Shown piece by piece: positions 43,767 through 53,296 of a stretch of DNA of 64,000 nt. A model generated the notes under the pieces. It was not told where the DNA came from, did not search any database, and saw nothing but the letters and a program-made list of their open reading frames with translations. Source of the DNA: Acinetobacter sp. WCHAc010034 (lineage in GTDB: Bacteria; Pseudomonadota; Gammaproteobacteria; Pseudomonadales; Moraxellaceae); the NCBI RefSeq assembly GCF_001696615.3, contig NZ_CP032279.1:1984001-2048000 (forward strand), read 5' to 3'. Position 1 is the first letter of the stretch, and every line of letters begins with the position of its first letter. Both the position numbers and the translations under genes were made by a program.

Positions 43767-45098
43767 CTACAGCGCGATTTCGACCAGCGCCCGGATAATC
43801 CCTAAAATCAGGCCAATGAATGCGCCGACCACTACGCCGTTGACCCGGATCATATGCAGGTCGCCGCCGACTTCATTTTCGATTTTATCAATCATTTCGC
43901 TGGAGTCCCATTCATGAATGCGCTCGCTGATGAAGCGGATGACTTTTTCGCTGTACTGGCCGGACAGGCTGACAGCGACCGCGCTGAGCTTTTCATTCAG
44001 CAGCTGGCGCACCGCCACATTCGACACCATATTTTCCCCGACCTGCTGAATCGCCACCCGCAGGTTCTGCGCCACGCCGGAATCAGGCTTCTGCAGGTCG
44101 GCCTTCACCGCATCGCATAAAATCACCACGGCGCCGCTGATGAAGTTCAGCACATAGGGGCTGTCCAGCAGAGCGTCTTTGGCCTGATTCAGGCGCATGC
44201 TGGCGGCGCTGTGATTATCCGCCAGCTGCAGGATCAGGCTTTGGCCGGCTTCTTCAATTTTTCTGCGCCACGGATGCTCCGGATCGGCCAGCATGGATTC
44301 CACCCGCTCAATCATCGAGTCAATGCTGCGCTGCTGCACGTCAATGCCGATCCAGCTGGCGCCTCTGGCCAGCTTCCATACGCCCAGCTCCTTGAACAGC
44401 TGGCGGGTCAGGTCGCGGACCTGTTCGGGGTGATGGATCATCCAGCCGTGCGCCAAATCCAGCCCGCGCTGCAGCACTTCCTGATGGAAGTCATTTTCCA
44501 GCACCGCGCGCAGCATCTCGCTGGCCAGATGGTTGATCCGGGTGTTTTTCACCCACTGCACGCTGTTGCTTTGAATGAAGCGCCCGATCTGCTCCTGCCC
44601 GACAAAATCGAAAATTTTCGGCACGGTCTGCTGAATGACATCGCTCACCTGGCGGTTATTCTGCGGATTGGCCAGCCATCTGCCGGCCGCCAGGGACAGG
44701 TCGGCCTGCTGCAGGCTGCGCTCCACCACCTGCGGCGACAGGAAATTTTCCTGCACAAAGCGCCCCATCGATTCGGCAATGCGGGCCTTGTTGCGCGGAA
44801 TAATTTCGGTGTGGTCGCGCAGGAATTTCGGAATCGGCATTTTGCCGAAAGGGTTGCGGAACAGCACGGTAATCGCATACCAGTCCGCCAGCCCGCCGAC
44901 CATGCCGGCTTCCGCCGACAGCATCAGAATATGGATCAGCCAGGCGTATTCCGGCAGCAGCTTGGCCGCCAGCATCAGGGCCAGCCAGGCCAGCACAGCC
45001 ATGGCCAGGGCAATGGCCGCCAGGCGCCTGCTGCGCCGCAGGTTCGGCGATGGCGCAGCCTGATCCTGATCCATTGCGTTGCCTGTATCCCTGATCAT
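43767..45098 (-). CDS. DUF445 family membrane protein (YjiN-like)
   Basis: The 443-residue product has two N-terminal hydrophobic helices (about 28-48 and 52-72), a long helical soluble part, and a C-terminal helix (VVVGAFIGLILGIIRALVEI). The diagnostic segment GMVGGLADWYAITVLFRNPFGK followed by PIPKFLRDHTEIIP identifies DUF445/YjiN, whose function is unknown. Its ATG overlaps the stop of the upstream lipoprotein gene by four bases (ATGA), so the two are translationally coupled. Confidence 0.9.
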   Translation of the reverse strand: MIRDTGNAMDQDQAAPSPNLRRSRRLAAIALAMAVLAWLALMLAAKLLPEYAWLIHILMLSAEAGMVGGLADWYAITVLFRNPFGKMPIPKFLRDHTEIIPRNKARIAESMGRFVQENFLSPQVVERSLQQADLSLAAGRWLANPQNNRQVSDVIQQTVPKIFDFVGQEQIGRFIQSNSVQWVKNTRINHLASEMLRAVLENDFHQEVLQRGLDLAHGWMIHHPEQVRDLTRQLFKELGVWKLARGASWIGIDVQQRSIDSMIERVESMLADPEHPWRRKIEEAGQSLILQLADNHSAASMRLNQAKDALLDSPYVLNFISGAVVILCDAVKADLQKPDSGVAQNLRVAIQQVGENMVSNVAVRQLLNEKLSAVAVSLSGQYSEKVIRFISERIHEWDSSEMIDKIENEVGGDLHMIRVNGVVVGAFIGLILGIIRALVEIAL

Positions 45099-45652
45099 TT
45101 TTCAGCTTTGGCGGCTGGGGCAGGCAGGACTTCCCCTGCGCTGCTCAAGCCGTATTTAGGCCCTAGGGACTGCAGAATCAGCCGGGCGTCAAAGGCGTCT
45201 TTCGGCGCGGATTTTTCATTTTTAAAGCACTCGATGGTATAGGCGACCTGCGCCGGGTCCAGTGTCACCACTTGAGGCATGTCATAAAACGGATCTGGCC
45301 AGTAGCCGGGATAGCGCCGGTAATAGCCGTAAGGATAAGGCGCCGGCGCAGGGTAGACCACAGCCTGCCTTGGCGGCTGCTGGGTGCGGTTGCTCGGGTC
45401 ATCCAGCACTTTAAAAAACTGGAAGCCGTTCTGCACCGCGGCCTGCGCGGCTTTGACCAGGGTGATTTCCTCGGCGGTGCCGTAGCTCATGTTCGGGCGG
45501 GCTTTAAAGCTGATGCGGAAGGTCTGCGCATTCAGCGGCGTGCTGCCGAATTGGCCCAGCTGGTCAAAGGTCAGCGGCTTGGACGGCGCGCTGGCGCAGC
45601 CGGCAAGGGTTAGGCTGGCAGCCGCCGCTGCCGCAAGCAGTAAATTCTTCAT
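45095..45652 (-). CDS. Small outer-membrane lipoprotein of unknown function
   Basis: The 185-residue precursor has a lipoprotein signal with lipobox LAGC (Cys 18). The conserved core is RISFKARPNMSYGTAEEITLVKAA, rewritten as two blocks: FKARPNMSYGTAEE and AAVQNGFQFFKV. It resembles the CC0125/CC1285 lipoprotein family. A Pro/Tyr-rich stretch (YPAPAPYPYGYYRRYPGYW) follows, then VAYTIECFKNE near the end. The ATG at 45652 follows AGGAG by seven bases. It is the middle gene of a three-gene unit with a DUF924 gene upstream and the DUF445 gene downstream. Confidence 0.75.
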   Translation of the reverse strand: MKNLLLAAAAAASLTLAGCASAPSKPLTFDQLGQFGSTPLNAQTFRISFKARPNMSYGTAEEITLVKAAQAAVQNGFQFFKVLDDPSNRTQQPPRQAVVYPAPAPYPYGYYRRYPGYWPDPFYDMPQVVTLDPAQVAYTIECFKNEKSAPKDAFDARLILQSLGPKYGLSSAGEVLPAPAAKAEK

Positions 45653-45705
45653 GCTCAATCTCCTGAAAGGGGGTGACGCAGCAAGGGGAGAGTTCATCCA
45701 GCGCA

Positions 45706-46245
45706 TTAAAAGCTGGAATCCGGCTGGGTTAAAAATTCGGCTTCTTCGGCCGTGGATATCCGCCCTAAAGCCTGATTGCGGTGCGGATAGCGCCCGAAAC
45801 GGTCAATGACCGCCTTATGCTTTTTTTCAAAATCCAGATTTACCGGATTGCCCAAGCCTTCAAATAATTCTAGCGCATATTGATGAATCAGAGGCGATTC
45901 GCTGTGCATAAACGGCATATACAGGAATGCGCGCTGTTCCGGGCGCAGCTGCAGGTCCAGCTTCAGGCTGATGGCCTCCTGCGCCAGGGCCAAAGCCAGC
46001 GCGTCCTGCGCAAAGGCGTCCGCCGAAGCGCGGTGCAGGTTTCTGGAGAACTGATCCAGCACGATAATTTCCGCCAGGCGCCCTTCAGCGCAATTGCGCC
46101 AGCGCCAGAGTTCCGCCTGAGATGCGCTGCGCAGCAGGCCTGCAAAGTTTTTTCTGATGATTGCGTCAAATTCGGCGCTTTTTGCAAACCAGTTCGGCTG
46201 GGCCTCGGCGCTGAACCAGAACTCTAAAATATCTTGATAATTCAT
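45706..46245 (-). CDS. DUF924 family protein
   Basis: The 179-residue soluble helical product shows ILEFWFSAEAQPNWFAKSAEFD at the N-terminus (split here as EFWFSAEAQ and WFAKSAEFD). The family block IIVLDQFSRNLHR is present, as are FLYMPFMHSE and FGRYPHRNQALGR. These are the hallmarks of DUF924, an all-helical fold similar to tetratricopeptide proteins with no assigned role. The downstream lipoprotein gene starts 53 bp beyond its stop. Confidence 0.9.
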   Translation of the reverse strand: MNYQDILEFWFSAEAQPNWFAKSAEFDAIIRKNFAGLLRSASQAELWRWRNCAEGRLAEIIVLDQFSRNLHRASADAFAQDALALALAQEAISLKLDLQLRPEQRAFLYMPFMHSESPLIHQYALELFEGLGNPVNLDFEKKHKAVIDRFGRYPHRNQALGRISTAEEAEFLTQPDSSF

Positions 46246-46563
46246 AAACTTTAGGCTTTGTTAGCATTTATTCATCAATACAATCACAAATTTCAAATGC
46301 CATATAGTGGAACTTTGTGATAAAAATTTGCAGAAATAAAATTTTGGTTTGCCTGAAAAACATGCAGGGTGTAATGTGGCGCCGATAAATCACGTTATAC
46401 TGCAGCTTATGGGGATTTTCCGCCCTAAGCCTTGGAGATTGGGATGGTTTTTTGCTGCTCCCGCGCTGCGCCCGCCGAATGCCGCGGCGCTGAATTGCGC
46501 AGCTGCCCCCTGATCTGAATTGATGATTTTATTTTAGCCGTTCTTCCATTAAGCGAGATTGCA
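46246..46563. other. Intergenic region between the DUF924 gene and gshA
   Basis: The 318 bases separate divergent genes and should hold both promoters. The DUF924 side (46250-46350) is AT-rich. No repeat, structured RNA or further frame is evident. Confidence 0.5.
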
Positions 46564-48141
46564 ATGAGTCAGCCCGAATCGACCTCTCAAGATATTTTAC
46601 CGGCCTGGGTGGATTCTTCGCATATACAAGGCATGCTCCGCGGCATTGAGCGTGAAAGCCTGCGCATGCAGAGCAGCGGCTTTCTGTCGCAGGCCGGCCA
46701 TCCGCAGGCGCTCGGCTCCGCTTTGACTCATCCGCATATTACGACGGATTATTCTGAAGCTTTAATGGAATTCATCACCCCGCCGCAAGGCAGCATCGGC
46801 GAGGCGCTGGACTATTTAAGGGACATTCACGCCGTGGCGCACCGCCATCTGGAGCATGATGAAAAGCTCTGGCCGCTGTCCATGCCGTGCATGCTGGATG
46901 ATGATGAAGAGCGCATCCGCCTGGCGCAGTACGGCGTTTCCAATATCGGGCGCTTCAAGACTCTGTACCGCCGCGGCTTGGGCGTGCGCTACGGGCGCCG
47001 CATGCAGACCATTTCCGGCGTGCATTACAACCTGTCTTTTCCGGATCATTTTTTTGAAGCGCTGCAGGCCGAAGAACAGGATGAGCAGCTGAAAGCGCTG
47101 AGCCTGCAGGATTACCGCAGCCACCGCTATTTCGGCCTGATCCGCAATTTCATCCGCCTGACCCCGCTGGTGATGTTTGTGCTCGGCGCCAGCCCTTCGG
47201 TATGCCAGTGCTTTATGACCGGCCGCGAGCATCAGCTGCTGCCGCTGCTGAAAGGCACGCTGTTCCTGCCATACGCCACCGCGCTGCGGATGGGGCGCTT
47301 CGGCTATCAGAATTCGGCGCAGAAGCAGCTGGGCATCCATTACAACAATTTAAGCGGCTATTTGGCGGGCCTGCAGAAAGCGGTGAAAACGCCGTATGCG
47401 CCGTTCAGCCGGTTGGGCCTGAGCGACGCGCAGGGCGAGCCGCTGCAGATCAATGACCATGTGCTGCAGATTGAAAATGAATACTACAGCCTGGTGCGCC
47501 CGAAGCAGGTGCCGCGTGACGGCGAAACGCCGTCGCAGGCGCTGGCCAGCCGCGGCGTGAGCTATGTCGAGCTGCGCGCGGTGGATGTCAACCCGTACAG
47601 CGCCATCGGCATTGATGAAAATGCTGCCGGCTTCCTGGAAGCGCTGGCGCTGTACTGCCTGCTGCAGGACAGCCCGGAGCTGCTGGATGCGGAGCAGGAC
47701 GTGATTGAGCGGAATCAGGCCGAAGCGGTGAACCGCGGCCGCGCGCCGAATGCGGTGATTGCTGAGCATGGCCAAAGCTATCCGATTGAGGACTGGTGCC
47801 GGCGCTATTTGGCGCAAATGCAACCGCTGTCGGCTTTGCTGGACAGCGCCTATGAAACCGGCCTGTACAGCCGAGCACTGGCGGCCATGCTGGCGCGGGT
47901 GAACGAAGTCGACGAAACGCTTTCCGCCAGGATGATTGAAGATACGCTGGCGCTGGGCGGCACATGGAGCTTCGGCAGCCATATGGCGCAGCAGCATGCC
48001 GCGGAATATGAGCAGCATCAGCTCAGCCCGGAAACGCTGGCTTATTTTGATGAAGCTGCGCAGCAGTCGCTGCAGCGCCAGCATCAGCTGGAGCAGGAAA
48101 CGCAGGTCAGTTTTGAACAGTATCTTAGCAATTTCAGATAA
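46564..48141 (+). CDS. gshA: Glutamate-cysteine ligase
   Basis: GshA makes gamma-glutamylcysteine, the first step of glutathione. The 525-residue product belongs to the gammaproteobacterial type 1 ligases. Visible blocks are GIERESLRMQ, HITTDYSEALMEFITPP (metal and ATP residues), GVRYGRRMQTISGVHYNLSF split as YGRRMQTISGVHYN, and ENEYYSLVRPK. VELRAVDVNP is also present. dsbB follows 18 bp downstream, so both may share a transcript linking cytosolic thiol synthesis and periplasmic disulfide formation. Confidence 0.96.
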   Translation: MSQPESTSQDILPAWVDSSHIQGMLRGIERESLRMQSSGFLSQAGHPQALGSALTHPHITTDYSEALMEFITPPQGSIGEALDYLRDIHAVAHRHLEHDEKLWPLSMPCMLDDDEERIRLAQYGVSNIGRFKTLYRRGLGVRYGRRMQTISGVHYNLSFPDHFFEALQAEEQDEQLKALSLQDYRSHRYFGLIRNFIRLTPLVMFVLGASPSVCQCFMTGREHQLLPLLKGTLFLPYATALRMGRFGYQNSAQKQLGIHYNNLSGYLAGLQKAVKTPYAPFSRLGLSDAQGEPLQINDHVLQIENEYYSLVRPKQVPRDGETPSQALASRGVSYVELRAVDVNPYSAIGIDENAAGFLEALALYCLLQDSPELLDAEQDVIERNQAEAVNRGRAPNAVIAEHGQSYPIEDWCRRYLAQMQPLSALLDSAYETGLYSRALAAMLARVNEVDETLSARMIEDTLALGGTWSFGSHMAQQHAAEYEQHQLSPETLAYFDEAAQQSLQRQHQLEQETQVSFEQYLSNFR

Positions 48142-48159
48142 AAAATAAGAGGATATGCC

Positions 48160-48681
48160 ATGCAGTGGAGTTACCGCCATGTCAGCGGTTTTTTATTTTT
48201 AGCCAGCGCGGCCGGCATGGCTTTTGCGCTGTATTTGGAGCATGTTCAGGGCCTGAGCCCATGCCCGCTCTGTGTTTTTCAGCGCATCGGCCTGATCGGG
48301 CTGGGGCTGATTTCCCTGATCGCCTTTCTGCATAACCCGGCTTCCAATGCGGCTAAGCGCGTGTATGCCTTTTTAGGCGCGCTGTCGGTTTTATGGTCTG
48401 CCGGCGTGGCTGCGCGCCATGTCTGGCTGCAAAGCCTGCCGCCGGATCAGGTGCCGAGCTGCGGCCCGGGCCTGGATTACTGGCTGGATACGCTGCCGCT
48501 GAAATCCGTATTTGAGCAGGTGCTGACCGGTTCCGGCGAATGCGCCAAAGTGGACTGGACTTTTCTGGGCCAGTCGCTGCCGGTCTGGTCTTTGGTGTTC
48601 TTCAGCGTTTTGGCGCTGATCAGCATTTGGCAGCTGCTGCGGAAATATCCGCTGGCGCAGAAAGCGGCCAGTAAAAAGTAA
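48160..48681 (+). CDS. dsbB: Disulfide bond formation protein B
   Basis: DsbB re-oxidises DsbA and passes electrons to quinones. The 173-residue inner-membrane protein has four hydrophobic helices. The first active pair is CPLC in LSPCPLCVFQRIGL (about residues 35-38), and the second pair sits in the periplasmic loop at VPSCGPG and GSGECAKVDW. AAGAGGA stands six bases before the ATG. The partner dsbA is 39 kb away at 8.9 kb. Confidence 0.95.
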   Translation: MQWSYRHVSGFLFLASAAGMAFALYLEHVQGLSPCPLCVFQRIGLIGLGLISLIAFLHNPASNAAKRVYAFLGALSVLWSAGVAARHVWLQSLPPDQVPSCGPGLDYWLDTLPLKSVFEQVLTGSGECAKVDWTFLGQSLPVWSLVFFSVLALISIWQLLRKYPLAQKAASKK

Positions 48682-48692
48682 GAAATGCATTT

Positions 48693-48720
48693 AAAAAGCC
48701 AGCGGAACGCTGGCTTTTTT
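48693..48720. terminator. Bidirectional terminator behind dsbB
   Basis: AAAAAGCCAGCG and CGCTGGCTTTTTT pair around GAA. It serves the gshA-dsbB unit and the convergent hydrolase gene. Confidence 0.9.
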
Positions 48721-48722
48721 GA

Positions 48723-50054
48723 TCAGGTCAGCGCAATGCCTTCCATGCTTTTCAAATCCGTGATGTATTCATGGATTTGATTGCACTGTTCATCTTCATC
48801 ATTCGGATAGAACCAGTGCACGATCTGCTCTGCGACTTGCGGATGGTGCTGCAGCTCAAAATGATTCACGCCGTAGAAAATCGCTTTATGCGCGTCCGGA
48901 ACCTTCAGCTGGTAGCGCGGGTTCGGATGCTCGCCCAAGGCGCTTTTTACGCTGACCAGATAATCGCCGATGACCTGCAGCGTGCGGTTCCTGCGGTTCT
49001 CAAATTCAATAGTTCCCGCCACCAGATAGGCGTTGACATGCGAGGGGATGGGCGCCGGCTTGCGGTTGTCATCCATCAGGCCAATCCGCACCTCATTGTG
49101 CTCCCAGTCATCATCGCGCACGCTGCCGTAGCGCAGATCCAGAATGCCGTTGCTGCGGATATTGGCGATATGCCCGGCAATTTTTCCCAGGGGAATGCGC
49201 CCCAGATGCTTCTGCAGGGCAAAGCCCATGCGCTCCAGCACAGCGCCGTGGTGCGGCGAGCCTAAGCAGACCAGATTTTCCACGCGGTGAATCCAGCCGT
49301 GCATGTTCTGCTTGCCGTAGAACAGCGCGCTGCGCGACACCAGGCCGCCCATGCTGTGGCCAATCAGGTCAATGCTGGTAATGCCCGGATTGCGCTGCAC
49401 CAGGTCTTCCAGCGTATTGGACAGGCTGCGCCCGTTGGCGGAAATGCGCCGCCCGGTATTGTAGTTCAGGTACAGCATGGTGTTATGGTCGCGCTGCGCC
49501 AGCAGCTTTTCGCCAATGCCGCCGTATTTGCGCGTGGACCAGGTTAAATGGTTCATGCACAGGCCATGCACCAGCAGGCTGATGCGCCCGGTCAGTTCGC
49601 CCTGCTGCACGGCGCCGTAGTGGTCATACACCACCATCGGCAGGGCCATCGGGTTATGCTGCTGCAGCAGGTAATCGCCCAGCACGCCATTCAGCGCGCC
49701 GACCAGGAAATGCAGGGGCGGCGTCAGCTGCTTTTCATGCAGTTTCGGGAATTTTTCAATAATGCTGCGCAAGCTAGGCGCCAGCAGGTATGTGCCGTAA
49801 TTGAAGAATGTTTCATAAGCCAGCTGGTACAGCTTGGCAATTGACGGAATGTCATGAAACTGCTGTGAGCCTTGCTCGCTCATGCCGAATACGCTGATCA
49901 GCAGCTCGCGCTGAATATTCTGAATCAGGTCATGCACCACATCGCTGAACCGCATGGTGACCAGCTGCGCCAGCCCTTCCAGCACATCGGCCTGGCTGGG
50001 CGGGGTGCGGTCCCATTTGCAATAGGTCTCATGCAGCGGCGTTAAACTTGGCAT
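48723..50054 (-). CDS. Alpha/beta-hydrolase, PGAP1/lipase-like
   Basis: The 443-residue product has an N-terminal helical region (about 1-140). An alpha/beta-hydrolase domain follows with the oxyanion segment LLVHGLCMNH and the nucleophile elbow GHSMGGLVSRSAL (Ser about residue 236). CLGSPHHGAVLE and a final HFELQHHP with candidate catalytic His come later. This resembles esterases and lipases annotated as PGAP1-like. No signal peptide is present, so an intracellular role is likely; the substrate is unknown. Confidence 0.85.
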   Translation of the reverse strand: MPSLTPLHETYCKWDRTPPSQADVLEGLAQLVTMRFSDVVHDLIQNIQRELLISVFGMSEQGSQQFHDIPSIAKLYQLAYETFFNYGTYLLAPSLRSIIEKFPKLHEKQLTPPLHFLVGALNGVLGDYLLQQHNPMALPMVVYDHYGAVQQGELTGRISLLVHGLCMNHLTWSTRKYGGIGEKLLAQRDHNTMLYLNYNTGRRISANGRSLSNTLEDLVQRNPGITSIDLIGHSMGGLVSRSALFYGKQNMHGWIHRVENLVCLGSPHHGAVLERMGFALQKHLGRIPLGKIAGHIANIRSNGILDLRYGSVRDDDWEHNEVRIGLMDDNRKPAPIPSHVNAYLVAGTIEFENRRNRTLQVIGDYLVSVKSALGEHPNPRYQLKVPDAHKAIFYGVNHFELQHHPQVAEQIVHWFYPNDEDEQCNQIHEYITDLKSMEGIALT

Positions 50055-50290
50055 CGTTTCCTATCCTGTATTTTCCGCATCCCGGTATGCTGTTGTTTTT
50101 AGGCGGGGCTGCGGAGTGGGTTTTCTTTTCGCGTTCTGTCTGTCGCTTTTAAAATACCTAGAATTGCGGATTTGCTCGAGTTTTTTTGTCTAACAATACT
50201 GGCGGATTGGCTTATTTTTAGCAGAATGCGGCTTTTGCCGCATTTATCCGCTAAGCTGGCCTCAGAGAGTGCTTAATATTTGGACAAGGC

Positions 50291-50917
50291 ATGAATGTGA
50301 TTTATCTGCATGGCTTTAAAAGCAGCGCGCAGTCAGTGAAAGGCCAGCTGCTGCAGCGCTATTGCGCGCAGCGCGGCGGCCCGCAGGTGCATCTGCCGGA
50401 TTTGAATGCGCCGCCGCAGCAGGCGCTGCATCAGGTGTCTGAACTGATTCAGCACCTGGATGGCGCGGCGCTGGTCGGCAGCAGCCTGGGCGGTTTTTAT
50501 GCAGTGCAGCTGGCCGCCCGGCACGGCATTCCGGCGGCTTTAATCAACCCGGCCATGCGGCCTTGGGCGCTGTTCCGCAGCCTGTTCGCCGCCGAGCAGC
50601 TGCCTTATGCCGTGACGGAGTGCTGGACGCTGGATGAGGCGCAGCTGGATTATCTGGAGCAGGCCGCCGTGCCGCATGCGCCGAATGCGGGTCAGATTCT
50701 GGCGCTGCTGCAGCGGGGCGATGAAGTGCTGGATTACCGGCAGGCGCAGTCCTTTTTCAGCCAGCCGGCCGGCCGCGCCATGATCATCAGCGAAGCGCAG
50801 GGCAGCCACGGCATGGATGATTTTGCCGGTAAAATTCCAATGCTGTTGCAGTTTTTGGCCGATGCGGTTCAGAATAAGCCGGATGGAAAAACCGGCGCAT
50901 CGCCTATTGCGTCATGA
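50291..50917 (+). CDS. YqiA/YcfP-family esterase
   Basis: The 208-residue product begins MNVIYLHGFKSS and carries the nucleophile elbow GSSLGGFY (about residues 66-73), INPAMRPW, and a C-terminal GSHGMDDF with the catalytic His. This is the UPF0227/YqiA group of small esterases. In E. coli yqiA also lies just upstream of parE, as here (125 bp gap, same strand). GGACAAGGC precedes the ATG. Substrate in vivo is unknown. Confidence 0.9.
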   Translation: MNVIYLHGFKSSAQSVKGQLLQRYCAQRGGPQVHLPDLNAPPQQALHQVSELIQHLDGAALVGSSLGGFYAVQLAARHGIPAALINPAMRPWALFRSLFAAEQLPYAVTECWTLDEAQLDYLEQAAVPHAPNAGQILALLQRGDEVLDYRQAQSFFSQPAGRAMIISEAQGSHGMDDFAGKIPMLLQFLADAVQNKPDGKTGASPIAS

Positions 50918-51041
50918 TTTGACGCTTTAATGGCTAAAGAAATGGCGCCGGCAGGCGGATGGATGGGCTTTTTTGCGAAAAAGAATATACTCTAGCGCTT
51001 GAGATCAATGTTTTTAACCAGAATGCAGGGAATTTTGCAAC

Positions 51042-52922
51042 GTGACGCAATATACGGCTCAATCGCTTGAAGTTTTATCCGGCTTAGATCCGGTGCGCCG
51101 CCGCCCGGGCATGTACACTGACACCACCCGCCCCAACCATTTGGCGCAGGAAGTGATTGATAATGCCGTCGATGAAGCGCTGGCGGGGCATGCCGATAAA
51201 ATTACCGTGACGGTGTATAAAGACGGCTCCTTGTCGGTGGAAGACAACGGCCGCGGCATGCCGGTGGATATTCACCCCGAATATGGCCAGAGCGGGATTG
51301 AAATCATTCTGACCAAGCTGCATGCCGGCGGTAAATTCAGCACCGACAATTACCAGTTTTCCGGCGGCCTGCATGGCGTGGGCATCTCGGTAGTGAACGC
51401 GCTGTCGACCCGGGTTGAGGTTGAAGTGCAGCGCCAGGGCAACCTGTACAAAATGGCCTTTGAGCAGGGCGAGCCGGCCGCGCCGCTGCAGGTGCTGGAA
51501 GGCAAGGCGCCGAAGCGCGCCAGCGGCACCCGCGTGCATTTCTGGCCTGAAGCCAAATATTTCGATTCGCCGAAATTCGCCCTGAAAGCCCTGAAGCACA
51601 ACCTGAAAGCCAAAGCGGTGCTGGCTGCCGGCCTGCAGATTATCTACATCGATCAGATCAACAGCGAAAAAATTGAATGGCAGTTTGAAAACGGCCTGGT
51701 TGACTATTTAATGGATGAGCTGCAGGACCGTGAAATTCTGCCGGCGCCAGCATTTGTCGCTTCAGGCCAGGCGGAGCGCGCCAGCGCCGAGTTCGCCATC
51801 TGCTGGAATGCCGAAGGCGGCGAGCAGGTGCAGGAAAGCTATGTCAACCTGATTCCCACCGCGCAGGGCGGCACCCATGTCAATGGCCTGCGCTCCGGCG
51901 TCACCGATGCCATCCGCGAGTTCTGCGAGCTGCGCAATCTGCTGCCGCGCAATCTGAAGCTGTCTGCGGAAGACGTCTGGGACGGCGTGAACTATATTCT
52001 GTCATTGAAATTTCAGGAACCGCAGTTCTCCGGCCAAACCAAGGAACGCCTGTCCAGCCGCGAAGCCTCGGGCGTTGTGCAGAACATCGCCAAAGACGCT
52101 TTTGCGCTGTGGCTGAACCAGAACTCCGAGATTGCGATGCAGCTGGCCGAGCTGGCGATTGCCAAAGCCGGGCGGCGCCTGAAAGCGGCCAAAAAAGTCG
52201 AGCGCAAGCGGATTGTGTCTGGCCCGGCCTTGCCGGGCAAGCTGGCGGACTGCGTCGGCCATACGCTGGAAGAATCCGAACTGTTTATTGTGGAAGGCGA
52301 CTCTGCCGGCGGTTCCGCCAAGCAGGCGCGCGACAAGAATTTTCAGGCGATTATGCCGATCCGCGGCAAAATCCTGAATACCTGGGAAGTTTCTTCAGAT
52401 GAGGTGCTGGCGTCTCAGGAAGTGCATGATATCGCGATTGCGATAGGCGTAGACCCGGGCAGCGATGACCTGTCGGAACTGCGCTACGGCAAAGTCTGCA
52501 TTTTGGCCGATGCCGACTCCGATGGCCTGCATATCGCCACCTTGCTTTGCGCGCTGTTTGTCAAGCATTTCCCGAATCTGGTGGAAGAGGGGCATTTATT
52601 TGTCGCCATGCCGCCGCTGTTCCGCATTGACGACAGCAAAGACGTGCATTACGCGCTGGATGACGCCGAGCTGGAGCAGATTCTGAAAAAATGCAAAACT
52701 AAAAACCCGCAAATCACCCGCTTTAAAGGCTTGGGCGAAATGAACGCCAGCCAGCTGCGTGAAACCACCATGGATCCGAATACCCGGCGCCTGGTGCAGC
52801 TGGACTTGGACGATCTGCATTTTACCGCAGGGCTGCTGGATAAGCTGCTGGCCAAGAAGCGCTCCAGCGACCGCAAGCACTGGCTGGAGCAGAAAGGCAA
52901 TCTGGCTGATCTGGCGGTTTGA
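51042..52922 (+). CDS. parE: DNA topoisomerase IV subunit B
   Basis: ParE is the ATPase subunit of topoisomerase IV, which decatenates daughter chromosomes and is a fluoroquinolone/novobiocin target. The 626-residue product has the GHKL ATPase domain (VIDNAVDEALAGHA, EDNGRGMPVDIH, GGLHGVGISVVNAL), a transducer domain, and the TOPRIM domain. The last carries FIVEGDSAGGSAKQARDKNFQA (split here as EGDSAGGSAKQARD) and ADADSDGLHI. The start codon is GTG at 51042 behind AGGGA. parC is not in the window. Confidence 0.97.
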   Translation: MTQYTAQSLEVLSGLDPVRRRPGMYTDTTRPNHLAQEVIDNAVDEALAGHADKITVTVYKDGSLSVEDNGRGMPVDIHPEYGQSGIEIILTKLHAGGKFSTDNYQFSGGLHGVGISVVNALSTRVEVEVQRQGNLYKMAFEQGEPAAPLQVLEGKAPKRASGTRVHFWPEAKYFDSPKFALKALKHNLKAKAVLAAGLQIIYIDQINSEKIEWQFENGLVDYLMDELQDREILPAPAFVASGQAERASAEFAICWNAEGGEQVQESYVNLIPTAQGGTHVNGLRSGVTDAIREFCELRNLLPRNLKLSAEDVWDGVNYILSLKFQEPQFSGQTKERLSSREASGVVQNIAKDAFALWLNQNSEIAMQLAELAIAKAGRRLKAAKKVERKRIVSGPALPGKLADCVGHTLEESELFIVEGDSAGGSAKQARDKNFQAIMPIRGKILNTWEVSSDEVLASQEVHDIAIAIGVDPGSDDLSELRYGKVCILADADSDGLHIATLLCALFVKHFPNLVEEGHLFVAMPPLFRIDDSKDVHYALDDAELEQILKKCKTKNPQITRFKGLGEMNASQLRETTMDPNTRRLVQLDLDDLHFTAGLLDKLLAKKRSSDRKHWLEQKGNLADLAV

Positions 52923-52962
52923 CCGCGTCCTGATCTGCTCAGTTTTCCGCGCGCAGGATTTT

Positions 52963-52999
52963 AAAATGAAGGCTTTCCTTGCAGGGCCTTCATTTTTTT
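52963..52999 (+). terminator. parE terminator
   Basis: AATGAAGGC and GCCTTCATT pair around a 12-base loop, followed by TTTTT, about 45 bp behind the parE stop. Confidence 0.85.
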
Positions 53000-53296
53000 C
53001 AGCTGAGCATAAAACTTCCGGCTTTGGCCTGAGGCATTGCCGGCTGTCAGCTTTTAGGCAATCTCCGGCATCCTCACATGCCTGCCTAATCCGCCATCCG
53101 CGGCGGCTTTCATCGGCATATACCGTTTTTTTCCGCAGCGCAGCATGCCGCGTTCAGCCATCGCATCAGTATTGAGCAGCCACCGCAGCAGCAAAGCCAT
53201 CTTGTCCAGTCCGGCGTTTCCTATATACAATTTTTAAGCATATCTTTTGGGCTGAACGGGTTAAGCTGAGTCAACGCCATAACTAGAAGAGTAAAA
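53000..53296. other. Intergenic region behind parE
   Basis: About 300 bases without a credible gene. The final part (53200-53296) is less GC-rich and probably holds the promoter of the gene at 53297. Confidence 0.5.
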
